A stretch of 19,330 bases of DNA from Chloroflexota bacterium (GTDB lineage Bacteria; Chloroflexota; Limnocylindria; Limnocylindrales; CSP1-4), in contig JAKAMV010000081.1 of the NCBI GenBank assembly GCA_021812735.1, positions 1-19,330 on the forward strand. Reading direction: 5' to 3'. Below are positions 14,848-19,330 of the stretch, piece after piece. A program made the translations under genes and the position numbers. Every line of letters begins with the position of its first letter. Positions within the stretch are counted from its first letter, which is position 1. The notes beneath the pieces were generated by a model. The model was not told the DNA's origin, made no database searches, and saw nothing but the letters and a program-made list of their open reading frames with translations.

Positions 14848-15516
14848 ATGGCGGACCTTGCGTGCCAGCTGTCGGGTGCGACCAAGCGCTTCGGGCAGCG
14901 GACTGTGGTCAGGGCGATGGACCTGGCGGTCGAGAGCGGCGAGATGGTCGCCATCACCGGCCCGAGCGGCTCGGGCAAGTCGACGATCCTCAACCTGCTC
15001 GGCCTGCTCGAGCCGATCGACGAGGGGCGCCTGAGCCTGTTCGGCGAGGCGGCGCCGAAAGTCGGATCTGGGAAGGCGACGAGGCTGCTGCGGTACCGCC
15101 TCGGCTATCTGTTCCAGAACTTCGCGCTCGTCGACACGGACACGGTGGACGGCAATCTCCGCCTCGCGCAGGCATATGCCAGGACGCCCCGCGCTCGCCG
15201 GGATGCGGCGCGCCGTGCTGCGCTGGAAAGGGTGGGGATGAGCGGGGCGGGCGGCCAGCGGGTCTATGAGCTCTCGGGGGGCGAGCAGCAGCGGGTGGCA
15301 GTCGCACGGTTGATGCTGAAGCCTTGCGATCTCATCCTCGCCGATGAGCCGACCGGGTCGCTGGACGCCGTCAACGCCCGGATGGTCCTGACACAGCTCC
15401 AGGAGCTCAATGCGGCCGGCAAGACTGTGATCGTCGTGACACATGACGAACGCGTGGCGGCCGCCTGTCACCGCACCGTGGCGCTGCAGGACCTGCGGGA
15501 GGCGGCACCGAACTGA
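14848..15516 (+). CDS. ABC transporter ATP-binding protein of the lactococcin 972 type
   Basis: The 222-residue ATPase powers the membrane protein encoded just upstream. All ABC motifs are intact: Walker A GPSGSGKST at 38-46, Q-loop Q90 in YLFQNFALVDTDTVDGNL (the wording typical of lactococcin 972-associated ATPases), signature LSGGEQQR at 142-149, Walker B LILADEPTGSLD near 162-173, and H-loop H199 in VVTHD. It falls in the MacB/LolD group that pairs with FtsX-like permeases. ATG at 14848 lies one base after the previous stop, with its ribosome site AAGGAGGAG inside the end of the upstream gene, so the two are translationally coupled. An IS21-family element begins 20 bases after its stop, so any fourth operon gene would have been cut off. 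Confidence 0.92.
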   Translation: MADLACQLSGATKRFGQRTVVRAMDLAVESGEMVAITGPSGSGKSTILNLLGLLEPIDEGRLSLFGEAAPKVGSGKATRLLRYRLGYLFQNFALVDTDTVDGNLRLAQAYARTPRARRDAARRAALERVGMSGAGGQRVYELSGGEQQRVAVARLMLKPCDLILADEPTGSLDAVNARMVLTQLQELNAAGKTVIVVTHDERVAAACHRTVALQDLREAAPN

Positions 15517-15536
15517 CGAGGTCGCGTGGCTGGGCA

Positions 15537-15592
15537 TGATCACTTGAGTTGGCCCCACTTTCGGGCCTCGTGATCATCTGATTTGGCCCCAC
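15537..15592. repeat. IS21 left terminal repeats L1 and L2
   Basis: L1 (15537-15558) and L2 (15569-15592) share TGATCA at their outer side and TGGCCCCAC at their inner side, with the same spacing. Two same-direction repeats at an end are typical transposase binding sites of IS21-family elements. Confidence 0.8.
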
Positions 15593-15649
15593 CCCCGGCC
15601 CATCGCCCAATACGCTCGGCTGGTCTTGCAGGACTGCCGGAGCGAGTGG

Positions 15650-17197
15650 ATGCAGAAGGGGTTGTCGAGGGTGGAGCTGTTCGAGCGTATCCGCAGGGAC
15701 CACCGGGAGGAAGGGGTGCCGATCCGCGAGCTGGCGCGACGCCACGGCGTGCACCGGCGCGCGGTGCGGCAGGCCCTGGAGTCCGCGGTGCCGCCGCCGC
15801 GCAAGGTGCCCGAGGGCCGGGCGAGGCCGGCGATGGGCCCGCACGAGGCGACGGTCCGCCGCTGGCTCGAGGAGGACCGGTCGGCGCCCCGGAAGCAGCG
15901 GCACACGGCGCGGCGCATCTGGGAGCGCCTGGTCGACGAGCAGGGGGCGGCGATGTCGGAGGTGACCGTGCGTCGGTGCGTGCGGGACCTCCGCCGCGAG
16001 CTGGGGCTGGAGCGCGTGGACGTCGCGATCGTCGCCCTCCACGAGCCGGGCGACGAGGCCCAGGTCGACTTCGGCCTGTCCGACGTGTACCTCGCGGGCG
16101 AGCGGACCACGGTGGCCGTGTTCGAGCTGCGCCTGAGCCACTCCGGGGCCGCGGTCCACGTCGCCTTCGGCTCCGAGGGCCAGGAGGCGTTCCTCGAGGG
16201 CCACGTGACCGCCTTCGCGCGCCTGGGCGGGGTGCCGGCCCTCATCCGGTACGACAACGCGCGCGCCCTGGTGGCCCGGGTCCTGCGCGGCCGCGACCGG
16301 GCCGAGACCGAGCGGTTCACCGCCCTGCGCAGCCACTACGGGTTCGACAGCTTCTTCTGCGTCCCGGGCGAGGGCGGCGCCCACGAGAAGGGCGGCGTCG
16401 AGGGCGAGGTCGGCCGGTCGAGGCGCCGCTGGTTCGTGCCGGTGCCGCGCGTGAAGAGCATGGCCGAGCTCAACCGCCGCCTCGAGGCGGCCGACCGGGC
16501 GGACCTCGCCCGGCACATCGGCAGCCGCCGGGAGACCGTGGGCGCCATGGGCGAGGCGGACCGTGAGGCGCTCCGGCCGCTCCCCGCGGAGCCCTTCGAC
16601 GCCGCGCGCACGGTCCCGGTCAGGGTGGACGCGAAGGCCCGCGTCTGCGTCCGCCAGTGCTGGTACTCGGTGCCGGCGCGGCACGCCGGGCGGACCCTCG
16701 CCGCGAGGATCGGCGGCAGCCGGGTCGAGGTCCTCGACGGCGGCCGCGTCGTGGCGTCCCACGAGCGGAGCGTGGTCCGCGGCAGCCAGACCCTCGTCCT
16801 CGACCACTACCTCGAGATCCTCGCGCGCAAGCCGGGCGCGATGCCGTCCTCGCTCGCGCTCGCGCAGGCCCGCGAGCAGCGCGTGCTGACGGCCGCGCAC
16901 GAGCAGTTCTGGCGGCGGGCGCGCCGCAGGCTCGGCGACGCCGGCGGCACCCGGGCGCTCGTCGAGGTGCTGCTGCTCCACCGCGGCCTGCCGTTCGTGG
17001 CGGTGCACGCGGCGCTCGACACGGCGAACCGCGTCGGCTCCGCCGACCCGGGCCTCGTGGCGGTGGAGGCGAGGCGGATCGCGGAGGGGCGGGGCCCGAC
17101 CGGGGCCGCGGTCGACCGCCCGGCGCTCCGCCGCTTCGACCGCGACGCGCCCGCGCTCACGGTGTACGACGGCCTGCTCGCCGGGAACGACCGGTGA
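15650..17197 (+). CDS. istA: IS21-family transposase IstA
   Basis: IstA cuts and joins the element's ends. The 515-residue product starts with helix-turn-helix segments (about 6-45, GVPIRELARRHGVHRRAVRQAL). A DDE catalytic core follows with D140 in AQVDFG, D202 in IRYDNARALV and E251 in HEKGGVEGEVG, then a C-terminal beta-rich DNA-binding part containing CWYSVPARHAGRTL. ATG at 15650 has GGAG seven bases upstream; a TTG at 15626 would add eight residues. The stop overlaps the istB start by four bases (GTGA), so the two are coupled. Full length and no frameshift, so probably active. Confidence 0.93.
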   Translation: MQKGLSRVELFERIRRDHREEGVPIRELARRHGVHRRAVRQALESAVPPPRKVPEGRARPAMGPHEATVRRWLEEDRSAPRKQRHTARRIWERLVDEQGAAMSEVTVRRCVRDLRRELGLERVDVAIVALHEPGDEAQVDFGLSDVYLAGERTTVAVFELRLSHSGAAVHVAFGSEGQEAFLEGHVTAFARLGGVPALIRYDNARALVARVLRGRDRAETERFTALRSHYGFDSFFCVPGEGGAHEKGGVEGEVGRSRRRWFVPVPRVKSMAELNRRLEAADRADLARHIGSRRETVGAMGEADREALRPLPAEPFDAARTVPVRVDAKARVCVRQCWYSVPARHAGRTLAARIGGSRVEVLDGGRVVASHERSVVRGSQTLVLDHYLEILARKPGAMPSSLALAQAREQRVLTAAHEQFWRRARRRLGDAGGTRALVEVLLLHRGLPFVAVHAALDTANRVGSADPGLVAVEARRIAEGRGPTGAAVDRPALRRFDRDAPALTVYDGLLAGNDR

Positions 17198-17976
17198 GGG
17201 GGCTGACCGAGGAGGCGGCGGCCGTCGGCATCGACGTCGCCACCCGCGTGCTCCACCTGCCCACGGTGCGGGCGTCCGCGGACGAGCTGGCCGCCGCGGC
17301 CGTCCGGGACCGGCTCACGCACCGCGCGTACCTCGCGGAGCTGCTCGCCGCCGAGGTCGACGACCGGGAGGCCAGGCGCCGGGAGCGGCGGGTCGCCGAG
17401 GCCCGGTTCCCGCGGGCCAAGCGCCTGTCCGAGTTCGACCTGGCCGCCGTGCCGTCCATCGAGCCCGCCGCGCTGGCGTCGCTCGCGCAGGGCGACTGGA
17501 TCGCCGCGGGCGAGCCGGTCGTGCTCCTCGGCGACAGCGGGACCGGCAAGACCCACCTGCTGATCGGCCTGGGGATCGCGGCCTGCGACCGCGGGCTCCG
17601 GGTCCGCTACGCGACCGCCGCGGCCATGGTCAACGAGCTCGTGGAGGCCGAGGACGAGCGCGACCTGTCCCGGGTGGTCGGCAAGTACGGGCGCCTGGAC
17701 CTGCTCTGTCTGGACGAGCTGGGCTATCTCCACCTCGACCGGCGGGGGGCGGAGCTCCTGTTCCAGGTGCTCACCGAGCGCGACGAGCGGGCCTCGATCG
17801 CGGTCGCGTCCAACGCGCCGTTCTCCGAGTGGGGCCAGACGTTCACCGACCCGCGCCTGGCGGCGGCGGTCGTCGACCGGCTCACCTTCCGGGCTCACAT
17901 CCTCGAGACGGGGACCTCGTCCTACCGGCTGCGAACCAGCCGGGCGAAACGGAAGGAGGCACCGCCAGCGGCCTGA
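17194..17976 (+). CDS. istB: IS21-family helper ATPase IstB
   Basis: IstB is the DnaA/DnaC-like AAA+ partner that assembles on target DNA and stimulates IstA. The 260 residues carry Walker A GDSGTGKT at 113-120, Walker B LDLLCLDELGYL near 168-179, and SNAPFSEWGQTFTDPRLAAAVVDRL near 206-230, a hallmark of the family. The GTG start at 17194 overlaps the istA stop, which fixes the start; the frame is open upstream only as a shadow of istA. Length is standard and motifs are intact. Confidence 0.93.
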   Translation: MRGLTEEAAAVGIDVATRVLHLPTVRASADELAAAAVRDRLTHRAYLAELLAAEVDDREARRRERRVAEARFPRAKRLSEFDLAAVPSIEPAALASLAQGDWIAAGEPVVLLGDSGTGKTHLLIGLGIAACDRGLRVRYATAAAMVNELVEAEDERDLSRVVGKYGRLDLLCLDELGYLHLDRRGAELLFQVLTERDERASIAVASNAPFSEWGQTFTDPRLAAAVVDRLTFRAHILETGTSSYRLRTSRAKRKEAPPAA

Positions 17977-18013
17977 TCATCGACCCGATCGCAGGTCAAC
18001 CAAGCGGTCGGAG

Positions 18014-18032
18014 GTGGGGCCAGTTCTGATGA
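18014..18032. repeat. IS21 right terminal repeat, outer part displaced to 19323
   Basis: GTGGGGCCAGTTCTGATGA is the inverted counterpart of the left repeats, but ends abruptly where the IS30 inverted repeat begins. Its missing outer bases TCACG reappear at 19326-19330. The rejoined 24 bases match L2 at 21 positions. Confidence 0.8.
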
Positions 18033-19322
18033 GGCGGGTTCCAGTCAACGTCGCAACACGGGTGGTGGCCCGAGGAGTGTAGCCATGCGGTCGGCGGGGC
18101 TGTCCCAGCCGAGGACCTTCCGCGGGCGCTGGTTCAGCTCGGCTTGCACGAGGGCGACGTCGGCGTCGGTGTGGACGGACAGGTCGGTGCTCTTGGGGAA
18201 GTAGGCCCGCAGCAGGCCGTTGGTGTTCTCGTTGGTCGGCCGCTGCCAGGGCGAGTGCGGATCGCAGAAGTAGATGCCCGTCGTGGCCAAGGTCTCGGCG
18301 ATCTCGGTGTGGCGGGCCATCTCGCTGCCCTGGTCCCAGGTGAGCGTCCGTCGCAGGTGCGCTGGCAGGCCCGAGAGGGCGCCCGCCACGACGTCGCGCA
18401 CCGTCGTCGAGTCGTGCCGGGCGCCGGGCAGATGGCCCAGCAGCGTGAACCTGGTGGTGCGCTCGACCATGGTGACGATCGCCGACGCGTTGCCGGCGCC
18501 CATGATCAGGTCGCCTTCCCAGTGGCCCGCCTCGACGCGGTCGAGCACCGCTGCCGGACGCTCGTGGATCAGGGTGATGCCGGTGACCGGCCCGGAGCGT
18601 CGCGCCCGGGAGTCCCGGCGCGGGACGCGATGGCGGCGTCGACGGTGCAGGACGCGTCCCGGGAGCTCCCGGGGCAGGCCGCCGAGGTCAGGCCGATAGA
18701 CGGCTTGGTAGATCGTCTCGGCGCACAGCCATCGTCCGGGCTGGCCCGCGAACCGGCGGCGCAGCTCCCGAGAGACCTGCTCAGGGCTCCAGCGGGCGGT
18801 GAGCCTGCCGGCGACCCAGTCGCGCAGCTCGGCATCCCGAGCCAGACGGCTGGGACGGTGCAGCCGGCGGCGACCGAGGGCGCGCCGGTGCGCCTCGAAC
18901 GGCCGATAGCGGCCGGCGGCGTCGACGCCGCGGGCGAGCTCGCGGCTGATGGTGGACGGCGACCGGCCCATCAAGGCGCCGATTTCGCGCAGCGGGCGCC
19001 CCTCTCGGCGCAGGTCGGCGAGGCGAATGCGCTCGTCCTCGGACAGGTAGCGCGACGAGTACCGCTTCGCAGGAGCAGGGATGACGGTGATCACGGGCGG
19101 CAAGTTGAGCACGCGACCGCCCGACTTGATCCGGCGTCCATGGCGCCAGCGGATGCCAGTGCGCCGATAGACCCCGACGATGCGGCAGGCCTCCGCCGAG
19201 GGGACTCCCTCGGCGATCAGCTTCGCGAACGCCTCACGCTTGGCATAGTCCGGCTTCGGTCCTCGACGGCCCATCGCAACTCCCCAACTTCATGGGTGTT
19301 GCGACGCTCGCCAGATTCCGCC
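18033..19322 (-). mobile_element. Complete IS30-family insertion sequence, about 1290 bp
   Basis: The ends are imperfect 27-bp inverted repeats at 18033-18059 and 19296-19322. They start GGCGG, end with an exact CGTCGCAACAC, and match at 20 of 27 positions. TGA directly flanks both sides (18030-18032 and 19323-19325), as expected for the 2-3 bp target duplication of this family. One intact transposase gene fills the element; its stop codon lies inside the left repeat. Confidence 0.9.
18045..19274 (-). CDS. IS30-family transposase
   Basis: The 409-residue enzyme moves the element by DDE chemistry. The N-terminal part has helix-turn-helix regions, including about 80-115 with the family segment LREIGALMGRSPSTISREL. 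SPEQVSRELR lies near 163-172 and AETIYQAVY near 185-193. The core carries D255 in GHWEGDLIMG, D314 in LTWDQGSEMARH and E349 in RPTNENTNGLLRAYFPKSTD, all present. ATG at 19274 follows GGGGAG at six bases. Full length with no frameshift, so probably active. Confidence 0.94.
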   Translation of the reverse strand: MGRRGPKPDYAKREAFAKLIAEGVPSAEACRIVGVYRRTGIRWRHGRRIKSGGRVLNLPPVITVIPAPAKRYSSRYLSEDERIRLADLRREGRPLREIGALMGRSPSTISRELARGVDAAGRYRPFEAHRRALGRRRLHRPSRLARDAELRDWVAGRLTARWSPEQVSRELRRRFAGQPGRWLCAETIYQAVYRPDLGGLPRELPGRVLHRRRRHRVPRRDSRARRSGPVTGITLIHERPAAVLDRVEAGHWEGDLIMGAGNASAIVTMVERTTRFTLLGHLPGARHDSTTVRDVVAGALSGLPAHLRRTLTWDQGSEMARHTEIAETLATTGIYFCDPHSPWQRPTNENTNGLLRAYFPKSTDLSVHTDADVALVQAELNQRPRKVLGWDSPADRMATLLGPPPVLRR

Positions 19323-19330
19323 TGATCACG

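Larger units (their letters stand above)
15537..19330 (+). mobile_element. IS21-family insertion sequence, its right end split by an IS30 element
   Basis: The element contains istA and istB with the usual overlap, and IS21-type multiple terminal repeats. Left repeats are at 15537-15558 and 15569-15592, and the right repeat starts at 18014. The right repeat is interrupted at 18032 by the IS30 element and resumes at 19323, running to the window end, so the outer right limit is not visible. Both transposition genes are intact. No target duplication can be checked because the right flank is outside. Confidence 0.85.

Noticed and set aside
1..19330. CRISPR array or rRNA genes
   Set aside because: No regularly spaced repeats and no rRNA-like conserved stretches were seen.

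Overview
The window is very GC-rich, with G or C at almost every third codon position in the real genes, and it uses GTG starts. It looks like chromosomal DNA of a high-GC bacterium, most likely Actinomycetota or a high-GC Chloroflexota lineage. That rests on composition and gene families (VKOR, CoA ligase-GNAT fusion, Replic_Relax protein, lactococcin 972-type bacteriocin), not on a marker gene.

Left part (1-5552), housekeeping. A VKOR-family membrane protein runs off the left edge on the minus strand. Divergent from it is a 908-residue fusion of an ADP-forming acyl-CoA synthetase with a GNAT acetyltransferase. Then come a small unknown protein, a 140-bp structured element closed by a perfect 17-bp inverted repeat, a nucleoside hydrolase, and a possible 45-residue membrane peptide.

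Middle part (5805-9465), mobile-element remnant. A tRNA-Pro(TGG) gene is followed by two perfect 9-bp hairpins and a tyrosine recombinase. Two small overlapping minus-strand genes and a replication-relaxation family protein follow. This is the toolkit of an integrative element, but no conjugation or replication ATPase is visible, so it looks truncated. A frameshifted fragment of a major-facilitator transporter follows.

Right-centre (9465-15516), conflict genes. A 708-residue OLD-type ATPase/TOPRIM nuclease stands alone; its ribosome site can be buried in a 9-bp stem. About 635 bp of mostly non-coding or decayed DNA leads to a lactococcin 972-type operon: a secreted bacteriocin precursor with two cysteines, a DUF1430-type integral membrane protein, and its ABC ATPase. 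A 13-bp hairpin separates the bacteriocin gene from the other two.

Right end (15537-19330), nested insertion sequences. An IS21-family element (istA, istB) lies 20 bp after the operon. Its right terminal repeat is split by a complete IS30-family element with 27-bp inverted repeats and a 3-bp TGA target duplication. Removing the IS30 restores a 24-bp repeat matching the IS21 left inner repeat at 21 of 24 positions, which fixes the order of insertion.
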